Shown here piece by piece: positions 7,560 through 16,244 of a stretch of DNA of 64,000 nt (the first letter of the stretch is position 1; the number at the start of each line of letters is the position of its first letter). The DNA comes from Chloroflexus aurantiacus J-10-fl (GTDB lineage Bacteria; Chloroflexota; Chloroflexia; Chloroflexales; Chloroflexaceae): contig NC_010175.1 of assembly GCF_000018865.1 (NCBI RefSeq), forward strand, positions 372,001 through 436,000. Reading direction: 5' to 3'. Made by a program: the position numbers and the translations under genes. Under the pieces are notes generated by a model. It worked only from the letters and a program-made list of their open reading frames with translations. It had not been told where the DNA came from and ran no database searches.

Positions 7560-7697
7560 AGGAACCTCCTCTGTTTGAGCGATTACCATGCATTGTATTG
7601 GTTGTTCAAGTCGCTTTGAAGCCCGAATTAACTAACAAACTGGTACATATTCCGCAACACAACCTGCTCATCCACCCTGCGAGGTCGACTTCGAGAG

Positions 7698-7824
7698 AGG
7701 CTACACCTGCCCGATTGCCAACCAGCATGGCATCACCCATCTACAAGACGGAACGTGTGACATCGGTGCGCATGAGCTTCAGGTGCAGCGGATTCATCTG
7801 CCCCTGGTGCTGAAACAGTCATGA
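7698..7824 (+). pseudogene. C-terminal remnant of a beta-helix surface protein
   Basis: About 42 codons here match the last codons of the intact gene ending at 9352, including DGTCDIGA, the HLPLVLKQS tail and the stop. The roughly 60 bases after the stop also match those after 9352. The upstream part of this copy is missing. It is the scar of a tandem duplication, and the intact gene now lies between two direct repeats. Confidence 0.75.
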
Positions 7825-7921
7825 GCCTGGCAAGCGCAGTATGCATGTAGACGTTTTGTAGACGCCTCTTGTGTATGCTGGAGACAACCACGAACGATGT
7901 GTAACTACACAAGAGGCGAGT

Positions 7922-9352
7922 ATGGAACGACATAACACCGTACTATCGTTACCCACGCTACGTGGTCTGGTGGGCAAGCTCGTTTATACCTCTGGCTCAC
8001 ATGCCTTTTCTCGCTCCATCTTGAAAGGTAGACGTTACGCTCAGGATAGGTGGGGAAGCTTCATCGAAAGCCGTTCCTGGGGCTGGATTATGTTGATGAT
8101 CGTGGCCGGTGTGGTTGGTGGATGGCTCCTGCTTCACAACGCCCGGCCAACGCTGAGTGCCGGCTCAATCGTCGTCACTACCACCGATGATGAACTGAAT
8201 AGTGATGGTGACTGTTCTTTGCGCGAGGCGATCCAGGCGGTGAATACGCAAAGTCCAGTTGACGCCTGTCCGACCGGTAGTGGCAACGACACCATCACCC
8301 TGCCGGCGGGCGTCTACACATTGAACATCGCTGGCGCAGGTGAAGATAACAATACCACCGGTGATCTGGACATCTTCGCAACAGCTTCGGCAGTGACCCG
8401 CACGCTCATCATTCAAGGCAATGGTGCTTCAACCACGGTTGTGGACGGCAATCAGCTTGATCGGGTCTTCCATCTTGTAGCCAGGGCACCTGTAAGATTT
8501 CAGGATGACCTTCTGGTGCTGCGAGACCTCACCGTGCGGAATGGTCGCCTGCCTGCTGCGACTCGAGAAGGTGGTGCTGGATTGCTAAGCTGGGGCCGCC
8601 TCGAACTCTACAACGTGATCATCGAAAACAATGCCACGACCGGTACGAGCAGCAGTGATGTTGGCGGCGGCTTTTGCATTGGCTGTGGTCCCGGTACCGG
8701 TAGCGGATACCTGGAGAACGTTATCGTGCGCAACAATGCTGCTCAAAGAGGCGGTGGTGTCTTCAGCAATCGGCCGCTGACCATCACCGCCAGTAGCATC
8801 ATCAGCAACACCGCAGTCGCCAGAGGGGCAATCGAGAACTACGGCGCCCTGACGCTGATCAATGTCACGGTGAGCAATAACTTCGCCAGCAATAATACCG
8901 GCGGAATCGGACACTTTGCCGGCTCGCTCAGCGTGCTCAACAGCACGATCAGTCACAACACGAGCCGTGGGATTCTCTTCGACGCGCCGGCAACGCTCAA
9001 AAACACTCTCCTCGCCTACAACACACCCGGCGGGAACTGCTTTATCTCTACACCACCAACATCACAGGGTTACAACCTGAGTAACGATAATAGTTGCGCC
9101 AGTTTACTGACGGCCAGTGGTGATCTGAACAATGTTGATCCACAACTCGGCCCGTTGCAGAACAACGGCGGCTTCACCCCAACACGGGCGCTTGCCCTGA
9201 CCTCACCTGCGGTTAATGCCGGTACCAACAGCGACTGTCCGGCTACCGACCAGCGCGGCGTTACCCGTCCCCAAGACGGAACGTGTGACATCGGCGCGTA
9301 TGAGCTTCAAGTGCAGCGGGTTCATCTGCCCCTGGTACTGAAACAGTCATGA
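7922..9352 (+). CDS. Surface-anchored parallel beta-helix protein (476 aa)
   Basis: Likely exported cell-surface protein. It has a basic N-terminus and one membrane segment (about residues 55-75), then the CSLREAI motif (about 100) that opens many right-handed beta-helix surface proteins. Pectate-lyase-like Asn-rich coils run from about 130 to 390, followed by a choice-of-anchor-Q type end (NNGGFTPTRAL ... DIGAYEL) and the tail HLPLVLKQS. The ATG at 7922 was chosen for its AAGAGG site; an earlier in-frame start at 7871 lies in repeated downstream-type sequence. The substrate or ligand is unknown. A broken copy of its 3' end precedes it. Confidence 0.75.
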   Translation: MERHNTVLSLPTLRGLVGKLVYTSGSHAFSRSILKGRRYAQDRWGSFIESRSWGWIMLMIVAGVVGGWLLLHNARPTLSAGSIVVTTTDDELNSDGDCSLREAIQAVNTQSPVDACPTGSGNDTITLPAGVYTLNIAGAGEDNNTTGDLDIFATASAVTRTLIIQGNGASTTVVDGNQLDRVFHLVARAPVRFQDDLLVLRDLTVRNGRLPAATREGGAGLLSWGRLELYNVIIENNATTGTSSSDVGGGFCIGCGPGTGSGYLENVIVRNNAAQRGGGVFSNRPLTITASSIISNTAVARGAIENYGALTLINVTVSNNFASNNTGGIGHFAGSLSVLNSTISHNTSRGILFDAPATLKNTLLAYNTPGGNCFISTPPTSQGYNLSNDNSCASLLTASGDLNNVDPQLGPLQNNGGFTPTRALALTSPAVNAGTNSDCPATDQRGVTRPQDGTCDIGAYELQVQRVHLPLVLKQS

Positions 9353-9514
9353 GTCGGGCCAGCACGGTATGCATGTAGACGTTTTGTAGACGCTTCTTGT
9401 GTATGCTGAGAGGTATCGCAATACAGCTATCTCCCAGCCGTTCAGGAGGGGGCAAGCTGCGGGACGATGATGGCAATGGCAACTTTGTAGTACATCAACG
9501 ACTGGAGGGCACAC

Positions 9515-10009
9515 ATGATCACAAAATTGTTTAGCCATCTGACGGGTGGATTCATCATGATCATCTTCGGAGCAATCTTCGTCGGGGTCGGTCTCTTCGC
9601 TCGCGACTGGATGGTACCCTCATCACACCTCTCGGCTAGTGGGGTGGTTGTCGATCTGGACGAGGTGCGGAGTTCCAGGGGCAGCACCGGCTATAAGGCC
9701 GTGGTGGAATTCACCACCAGTACGGGGCAGGTTGTGCGGTTTCAAGACCCGACAAGCAGTAATCCTCCCGCCTATCGTCGCGGCCAGGAAGTGACCGTAC
9801 TCTACGATCCGGAGAACCCTGAATTTGCGGTGATCGACTCGCCCTTCACCTGGCTGCCATCTACCGTGTTTATTGGCTTTGGTGGACTGTTTGTGGTGCT
9901 GGGGATTTTTGCCCTGCTCAACTGGCTCCTCATCTTGTTGAAGCTGGGCGGGATATTGGGCGTGCTGGGTCTGCTGCTGCGACGATCCCGGTCCCCTGTG
10001 AGTCATTAA
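9515..10009 (+). CDS. DUF3592-type membrane protein (164 aa)
   Basis: A first membrane helix (about residues 10-29) is followed by a soluble beta-rich domain with the typical pattern of DUF3592 proteins (EFTTSTGQVVRF ... GQEVTVLYDPENPEFAVI). A pair of hydrophobic helices follows (about 110-155). Function is not known for the family. The ATG is preceded by GGAGGG. It stands alone between surface-protein genes. Length fits the family. Confidence 0.75.
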   Translation: MITKLFSHLTGGFIMIIFGAIFVGVGLFARDWMVPSSHLSASGVVVDLDEVRSSRGSTGYKAVVEFTTSTGQVVRFQDPTSSNPPAYRRGQEVTVLYDPENPEFAVIDSPFTWLPSTVFIGFGGLFVVLGIFALLNWLLILLKLGGILGVLGLLLRRSRSPVSH

Positions 10010-10246
10010 CTACTTACTGCGCATTGCACAGGCATACGTATAACTGGCGAACCGACAGGCAGCGCATTGATTACCCGCAAGGTATGAACAGATAGTTACC
10101 ACATACGCGCAGAGACACATGATTTCATTGCAGTAATAGACACTCGTTCTGACGAACAGGCGATGAGGTGGTTACTGTCGATGAGCAAACCACCAGGCAT
10201 TGATCTACCGTCATCCTTATGATCGCTTGTGCAAGGGAGATATACA

Positions 10247-11155
10247 ATGCCCATCACTCGTTTCGTCCTGATTGCAGTGATCCTGGCTTTGTCCGCCTGC
10301 TCGTCAGGCGGCAGTTCGACGGTTGAACCGTCACCGGTGGCGGTGAACCCCACTCCGACCGTTCAACCGTCGCCGGTGGCGGAGAACCCCACTCCGACCG
10401 TTCAACCGTCGCCGGTGGCAGCGAACCCCTCTCCGACCGTTCAACCCTCACCGGTGGTAGAGAACCCCACTCCGACCGTTCAACCCTCACCGGTGGCAGA
10501 GAACCCCACTGCACCTGTTCCGCCTGTGGCTGCCGCCGGTCAGTGCCAGAACCCCTACTACCCCGTAGTTCAGGGCGCTACCTGGCAATACCAGATCAGC
10601 GGCGCGAGCAGCGATACGTTCGTGCGGACAATCACCCAGGTTCGCGAAGACGGCTTCGACGATCAGGATGTGTTCAGCAGCGGCGCTACCCGCCAGGGAA
10701 GCTGGCAATGTCAGCAAGGCAATCTCATCGGTCTGTCAGCCGGTTCCAACCCCAGCGTCGCTCTCTCGGACCAGATGAACTTCACGTTTACGGTGGAGTC
10801 CAATACCGGCATCTCATTCCCCGCCGATCCTCAGCCAGGCGCTGAATGGACGCAGACCATTGTCTATGGCGGTCAATCTGATATTGGCGGCACAACCGTA
10901 GCATTGCGCAACACGATGCAGTTGTCGTGCAAAGCCATCGGAGTGGAACGGGTGAGCGTGCCCGTCGGCAACCTCGAAGCCTTGCGAGTTGACTGCACAA
11001 CCAGGTTTGACATCTCGTTCGCAGGTGCTACAGCGTTGAGTACGACTACAACTGGTTCTGCCTGGTATGCGTCAGGGGTGGGTCTGGTCAAATCGCGGGA
11101 CTCCAGCGATACCGGCGTAACCGAGATCGTGCTGCTTTCCTATTCCATCCCCTGA
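10247..11155 (+). CDS. Lipoprotein with Pro/Thr repeat linker (302 aa)
   Basis: The signal peptide ends in the lipobox LSAC (Cys near residue 20), so the protein should be lipid-anchored outside the cell. Residues about 28-92 are five 13-residue repeats of the form [13 protein letters not shown], a flexible stalk. The globular remainder (about 100-302) starts with [17 protein letters not shown], a pattern seen in uncharacterised exported proteins, and is beta-rich. Start ATG at 10247 with AAGGGAGA ahead, rather than the GTG at 10229. Function unknown. The next gene, for a membrane protein, follows by 28 bases and may be co-transcribed. Confidence 0.7.
   Translation: MPITRFVLIAVILALSACSSGGSSTVEPSPVAVNPTPTVQPSPVAENPTPTVQPSPVAANPSPTVQPSPVVENPTPTVQPSPVAENPTAPVPPVAAAGQCQNPYYPVVQGATWQYQISGASSDTFVRTITQVREDGFDDQDVFSSGATRQGSWQCQQGNLIGLSAGSNPSVALSDQMNFTFTVESNTGISFPADPQPGAEWTQTIVYGGQSDIGGTTVALRNTMQLSCKAIGVERVSVPVGNLEALRVDCTTRFDISFAGATALSTTTTGSAWYASGVGLVKSRDSSDTGVTEIVLLSYSIP
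10321..10515 (+). repeat. 39-bp tandem repeat inside the lipoprotein gene
   Basis: Five copies of a 39-base unit encode the [13 protein letters not shown] stalk. Copies differ by a few third-position and single-residue changes, so the array is at least partly diverged. Confidence 0.85.
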
Positions 11156-11183
11156 GATGCATTCAACGAGAGGAGCAAAGACC

Positions 11184-12170
11184 ATGTGGGACTTCAGCAT
11201 CGGCAAGGCTTTCAGTTTGCTCATCCGCACCACGCCGTTTATCGGCTTCCGTTTCGCCATCTACTTTGGGATTACCCTCGCCTACATCGTGGCAACCGGT
11301 GGTGGCGCCGGTATCGGATACCTGATCGGCAGCGTCCTTGGCGATGCCGAGACCGCAGGTGGCAGTGCATTTTGGGGCGGATTGTTCGGCTTTGGGTTCG
11401 TGTCGGGCGCGTTGTACTTTGCCCGTGAGTATCTGATGTACATTGTCAAAGCGGGGCATATTGCAGTACTGGTACGCCTGATGGATGACCAACCCATACC
11501 GGAAGGAACGGGGCAGATCGCGTATGCCTCTCAGATCGTGAAAGCGCGTTTCGCCGAAGCCTCACTGCTCTTTGGCCTCGATCAGCTCATCAAAGGTATC
11601 ATCCGCACCGTGAACAGCACGCTGCTGACTATCAGCAGTTTTCTGCCCATCCCAGGACTAACCAACGCCATGGAGTTTGTGACAGCCGTGATCAGATTCT
11701 CGCTGACGTATGTAGACGAGGCCATTCTCGCCTACATCATCCGCACCGATCAAGCGAATAGCTGGGCCAGCGCTCGTGACGGCGTGATCCTGTACGCCCA
11801 AAACTACCGGCTGCTGCTCAAAAATGCGGTCTTCCTCACCATCTTTGCCTGGATATTGTCCTTTGTGATTTTCCTGATCGTGATTGCACCGGTTGCCGCA
11901 CTTGTGAGCGTGATGCCGGGTTTGGGTGGGTTCTGGACGCTGATCATCGCCATCATCACCGCGTATGCGCTGAAAGCAGCGCTAATTGACCCCTTTGCCA
12001 TGGCGTGTATTGTCCAGGTCTACTTCCAGGCCATCGCAGGCCAGACACCGAGTCCGGAATGGGTCGACCGCCTGAATTCGCTCTCAGCCCAGTTTCGGGA
12101 GTTAGGCGAAAAGGCCGCAGCCGCGATGGGCGGCAGCAGTCGTCTGCCCATCTCAACCTGGAAAGGCTGA
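11184..12170 (+). CDS. Polytopic membrane protein, unknown function (328 aa)
   Basis: About six hydrophobic segments are visible (roughly residues 20-50, 65-85, 125-150, 210-235, 240-265 and 270-290) with Gly-rich stretches in the first two. The C-terminal 50 residues are soluble and Ala-rich. No family motif that I recognise. Start at ATG 11184 because AGAGGAG lies at the right distance; the in-frame start at 11157 is less likely. It follows the lipoprotein gene closely, which suggests a shared envelope role but nothing more specific. Confidence 0.65.
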   Translation: MWDFSIGKAFSLLIRTTPFIGFRFAIYFGITLAYIVATGGGAGIGYLIGSVLGDAETAGGSAFWGGLFGFGFVSGALYFAREYLMYIVKAGHIAVLVRLMDDQPIPEGTGQIAYASQIVKARFAEASLLFGLDQLIKGIIRTVNSTLLTISSFLPIPGLTNAMEFVTAVIRFSLTYVDEAILAYIIRTDQANSWASARDGVILYAQNYRLLLKNAVFLTIFAWILSFVIFLIVIAPVAALVSVMPGLGGFWTLIIAIITAYALKAALIDPFAMACIVQVYFQAIAGQTPSPEWVDRLNSLSAQFRELGEKAAAAMGGSSRLPISTWKG

Positions 12171-12352
12171 CAACAGACGATTGATCGCAGGCTACCAGAT
12201 ACGCTATCGGCGCCTCACGATGTTCGTCGCGCTGACCGTTGCGCGGCGCAGGGGATGTCCTCGAATTGGCCGGCCTTATCTTGCGGCAAAAACGCACAGA
12301 GCCGCACGTCGTTCAGGTACGCAATCGTAACAGGTACAACTCAGGAGGCTGT

Positions 12353-14542
12353 ATGACGATCACCCGATTTCCCCGAATGCTCGCTCTTCTGATCGTGATG
12401 GCGCTGATAGTCGGAGGACTGCCCGTCCGCTCGATGTATGCAGCGGGCTTTGTCGTGAACAGTCTGGGAGACACTGCAATGCCCACGGCGGGGGATGGAT
12501 TCTGCACCCTGCGGGAAGCCATCGCATCGGCGAACAATGCCGGCAACGGCGACTGCGGCCCTAACAGCGCTGCTGACGACACCATTACCTTTAGCGTGAG
12601 CGGGACAATTACGCTTGCTGCCGTCTTGCCCTTCATTGCTGGCGGAGCGGGAGCGCTAACGATTGACGGCGGCGGGAACATTGCCATCAGTGGCGGTGGC
12701 AGCGATCAGGTGTTGCTTATCAACTCCGACGCGAACCTGACGCTGCAAAGGTTGACCATTACCAATGGGTATTCCCTTGGCTTCGGCGGCGGCATTCAAA
12801 ACAGCGGCACGCTGACCGTCACCAACAGCGTGCTCTCGAACAACGCAGCAGGCTTCGGCGCGGGTATCGACAACACGGGAACGCTGACCATTACGAATAG
12901 TACATTCTCGAACAACGCAGCAACCACCAGCGGCGGTGGCATTTACAATGCAGGCACGCTGACTATCACAAATAGTTCGTTCTCGAACAACGCAGCAACC
13001 ATTAGCGGCGGCGGAATCTCCAACGACACCAACGGCACGCTGACTATCACGAACAACACGCTCTCGAACAACATGGCAGACTATGGTGCGGGCATCTACA
13101 ACGACACCAACGGCACGCTGACTATCACGAACAGCACGCTCTCGAACAATATAGCAAGTAACAGCGGCGGCGGAATGTACAATTCGGGCACACTGACCAT
13201 TACCAACAGCACCTTCTCGACCAACCAGACAGGTGCCTTCGACGGCGGTGGCATCTACAACCAGGGCGCGTTGACTATCGCCAACAGCACGTTTTCGAAC
13301 AACATAGCAACCAACGGCGGCGGCATTTACAATGCGAACGCACTGACCGTCACCAACAGCACATTCGAAGGCAACACAGTATCCAGCAGCGGCGGCGGAA
13401 TCTACAACGACACCGTCGGCACGCTGGCTATCACGAACAGCACGTTCTCGAACAACGGAGCTCCTAACGGCGGCGGCATTGGCTCCACCGGCACGTTGAC
13501 GTTGAACAATACCATCATCGCCAATAGCTTCGGTGGCGATTGCCGGGGATCGGTCGCATCTGCCGACCACAATCTGATCGAGAACACAGGTACTAATGCC
13601 TGCAACCTGACTAATGGCGTGAACGGCAACATCATCGGGCAGGATCCGAACCTGGGCACACTCGCCGGCACGCCTGCCTATTTCCCGCTCAACACCGATA
13701 GCCCGGCCATTGACAAGGGGAGCAACGCCATCTGCGCCGCTGCACCGGTCAACAACCAATCGCAGAACGGCGTCACCCGTCCGCAGGACGGCAATGGCGA
13801 CAGTAGTGCGACCTGCGATATTGGTTCTTACGAATTGGATGTAACTCCTCCCACGGTCACTTCTATCACCCGCGCCGACCCCAACCCGACCAACGCCGCC
13901 AGTGTGAGCTTTACGGTCACGTTCAGTGAAGCCGTGACCGGCGTGGATAGCAACGACTTTAGCCTGAACCCGACCGGCGGTGTGAGCGGTGCCGGCATCA
14001 CCGGTGTGAGCGGCGCCGGCAGTTCCTACACCGTCACGGTCAATACCGGCACCGGCAGCGGAACACTGGGGCTGACCCTGGTGGACAACGACTCGATTGT
14101 GGACGTGGCCGGTAATCCGCTGGCTGGGTTGGGGGCCGGCAACGGCAACTTCACCGGTGAGAGTTACACGGTGGATAAGGGAGCGCCGACCGTCACCGCC
14201 ATCACCCGTGCCGGCCCCAATCCGACCGGTGCCGCCAGCGTGAATTTCACGGTCACGTTCAGTGAAGCCGTGACCGGCGTGGATAGCGGTGATTTCAGTC
14301 TGACGACCACTGACAGCCTGAGTGGCGTCGGCATCACCGGTGTGAGTGGCTCCGGCAGTTCCTACACTGTCACGGTCAATACCGGTACCGGCAGCGGGAC
14401 GCTACGGCTGGATGTTCCTGCAACAGCTACCATTACCGACCCGAGTGGTAACTCCCTGAGCAGCCTGCCCTTCACCACAGGTGAAAGCTATCTGGTCAGA
14501 TCGTCTTTCGTCTACCTACCGCTGGTAGTGAAGGCACCGTAG
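12353..14542 (+). CDS. CSLREAI-type beta-helix surface protein with Ig-like domains (729 aa)
   Basis: Exported surface protein. Signal peptide at residues 1-31, CTLREAI motif near 55, then a long right-handed beta-helix built of repeats around LTITNSTFSNN and GGGIYN (about 110-380). A choice-of-anchor-Q-like segment ends in DIGSYEL (about 497). Two Ig-like repeats of about 95 residues beginning PTVTSITRA/PTVTAITRA follow (about 500-710), and the tail is FVYLPLVVKAP. The ATG at 12353 follows TCAGGAGG. The repetitive helix and Ig repeats suggest adhesion or sheath formation (inference). Internal repeats are close enough to recombine. Confidence 0.75.
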   Translation: MTITRFPRMLALLIVMALIVGGLPVRSMYAAGFVVNSLGDTAMPTAGDGFCTLREAIASANNAGNGDCGPNSAADDTITFSVSGTITLAAVLPFIAGGAGALTIDGGGNIAISGGGSDQVLLINSDANLTLQRLTITNGYSLGFGGGIQNSGTLTVTNSVLSNNAAGFGAGIDNTGTLTITNSTFSNNAATTSGGGIYNAGTLTITNSSFSNNAATISGGGISNDTNGTLTITNNTLSNNMADYGAGIYNDTNGTLTITNSTLSNNIASNSGGGMYNSGTLTITNSTFSTNQTGAFDGGGIYNQGALTIANSTFSNNIATNGGGIYNANALTVTNSTFEGNTVSSSGGGIYNDTVGTLAITNSTFSNNGAPNGGGIGSTGTLTLNNTIIANSFGGDCRGSVASADHNLIENTGTNACNLTNGVNGNIIGQDPNLGTLAGTPAYFPLNTDSPAIDKGSNAICAAAPVNNQSQNGVTRPQDGNGDSSATCDIGSYELDVTPPTVTSITRADPNPTNAASVSFTVTFSEAVTGVDSNDFSLNPTGGVSGAGITGVSGAGSSYTVTVNTGTGSGTLGLTLVDNDSIVDVAGNPLAGLGAGNGNFTGESYTVDKGAPTVTAITRAGPNPTGAASVNFTVTFSEAVTGVDSGDFSLTTTDSLSGVGITGVSGSGSSYTVTVNTGTGSGTLRLDVPATATITDPSGNSLSSLPFTTGESYLVRSSFVYLPLVVKAP

Positions 14543-14621
14543 GCATACGCTGACACGCAGCTTCTGGTCTGAGGATGATCTGATGGCTCTCACCCCCGGC
14601 CCCTCTCCCGCACAACGCGGG

Positions 14622-15032
14622 CTATGCATAACCCATACCTCGGATACTGCATAGCTCGCGTGCGGGAGCGGGGGTGATGGCCGGCGAGTCGGCGGGTTAC
14701 AACTCTACCTCAATTCATAGAAGCCCCTTCGGAGCTGCCTGACGGCGGGGAGTGGGGACCGGGCGTGCTGCGGGGTAGCCCCGCAGGGGCTTGCAGGTTG
14801 TGAGGCAGAGCGTCAGCCCGCACGACCAGATCGGCGGGTTGGGTGAGGCGGAGGGGCCGTCATGCCCGACCATGGGACAGGTGTCCACCCTGTGCACCAG
14901 CGGCTACGGTGAGCACCTGACGGGGTAGCGGGAATGACTGCAACGCGGGCTTTCCGCCTGCGTCACGGGGAGCCACCACATGTTACATGCGGCACCCCAC
15001 TGCCTACCACGTGACTTATGGGTAATGCATAG
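14622..15032. mobile_element. MITE-like segment with 16-bp inverted ends
   Basis: The left end CTATGCATAACCCATA (14622-14637) and right end TATGGGTAATGCATAG (15017-15032) are inverted repeats with one mismatch, enclosing 411 bp without a gene. I did not identify a target-site duplication, so transposition is inferred. Confidence 0.4.
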
Positions 15033-15100
15033 GACCGACTGGGGACGGGAATCGCCAGTACGGGATGACTCCCGCTAGCACGTGGTGGGTCAGGTGGTAA

Positions 15101-15300
15101 GCGCGCCGGAGGCGTGCGCTCCCAGGGAACACAGACACGCCCCCACCCTACCCCGCCCCCGCTGGGGGCGGGAACTATCGGTACAGGATGACTTCCGCTT
15201 TCACAAGCTGGTTCAGATGACGAGCGCGCCGGAGGCGCGCTCCCAGGGCATGCCGGGCTGGTGTCGGTGGCGAGCGCGCCGGAGGCGCGCACTCCCAGGG
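15101..15300. repeat. Three copies of a GCGCGCCGGAGGCGYGC repeat
   Basis: Near-identical units lie at about 15101-15127, 15222-15247 and 15272-15300, each followed by CTCCCAGGG; two continue into ACAGACACGCCCCCAC. The core is itself nearly palindromic. They are dispersed-type intergenic repeats. Confidence 0.65.
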
Positions 15301-15337
15301 GATACAGACACGCCCCCACACTCACCCGCCCCCGCTG

Positions 15338-15647
15338 CTATGCATTACCCACAGGTCACGCTGCGTTAGACCGGGCTGCAAGCGCTCCCTGTGGCGCGGG
15401 CTTCCAGCCCGCGTGCCGGCATCATCGCCACCGCCGTCAGGGGCTGGCTCCGCCGGCAGGCTGGAAGCATGCCCCACCGTCTGATACACCGTCTCCCTCC
15501 GCCACCACCGCGACCATACGTTTCCCATTCGTGACGTGCGACTCACGCTACAGCGTTACAACGCGATAGTGCCCAGGAACGTGCACGATACGATAGGCGC
15601 TGCTGATGCGTGAAGAGGTTGACAAAATAGTTATGGGTAATGCATAG
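15338..15647. mobile_element. Second segment with the same inverted ends
   Basis: CTATGCATTACCCA (15338-15351) and TATGGGTAATGCATAG (15632-15647) form an inverted pair 310 bp apart, using the same motif as 14622-15032. The interior has paired GCGGGCTTCCAGCCCGC-type hairpin sequences. Gene-free. Confidence 0.4.
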
Positions 15648-16244
15648 CCCGCTGGGGGGGCGGGAACTACCGCTACAGAATGGCATCCGCCTTCACAAAC
15701 CTGCCGCAGCACCGTATGCGCCGCACCGGATCGGTAACTATCGCGACAGTACCTGCATACCCGGTGCCACTTGTACGCAAGCCAGCATACGCAATGCCGG
15801 GATAGAGGCGCATGGGTAAGACACGGAGATTGATCACCCCGCCTGACTATTCATTTCTCTATTGCTTGTGGCAGGCTGTTCATTATACTATCGGGAAAAG
15901 TGTTCTCCTGCTGCACTGTGAATATAAATCACCAAAACCGAATGGATTGCTGAGCGTGTCAAGCACGCTGCCACAGCGACTATGATCGCACCCACACCGT
16001 TCGACGTGATTTGCACACGATGCCGGTCGGAGCACCCGATACGAACAATGGGTATGGAAGCACGTCGCAATGGGAGGTGATGACGAACCACATTCTTCGC
16101 CAGACCCGCTGGTCAGCACCGGAACGTTCGCATTGTTGTCGGCACGAAGAAGGCAGGCAGGAGATGGTGCAACCGTTATCAGGGTGTTCGGTTGCTGTTC
16201 CTGTACGCAATCTTCCTTACCCAACAGCGCAGAAAGAGAGACGT

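Larger units (their letters stand above)
14543..16244. other. Gene-free, repeat-rich intergenic region
   Basis: No convincing gene in 1.7 kb; the open frames are GC-rich shadows. It holds two segments bounded by inverted copies of a 16-base motif (14622-15032, 15338-15647) and three copies of a GCGCGCCGGAGGCGCG-containing repeat (15101-15300). Two copies of a CCGCTGGGGGCGGGAACTA-type element lie near 15165 and 15650. A possibly structured GC-rich stretch lies at about 14720-14920. The last 240 bases before the next gene are open in its frame but lack a better start. Confidence 0.6.

Noticed and set aside
12656-13759. Minus-strand frame of 367 codons
   Set aside because: Antisense to the repetitive beta-helix gene; its repeats simply mirror that gene.
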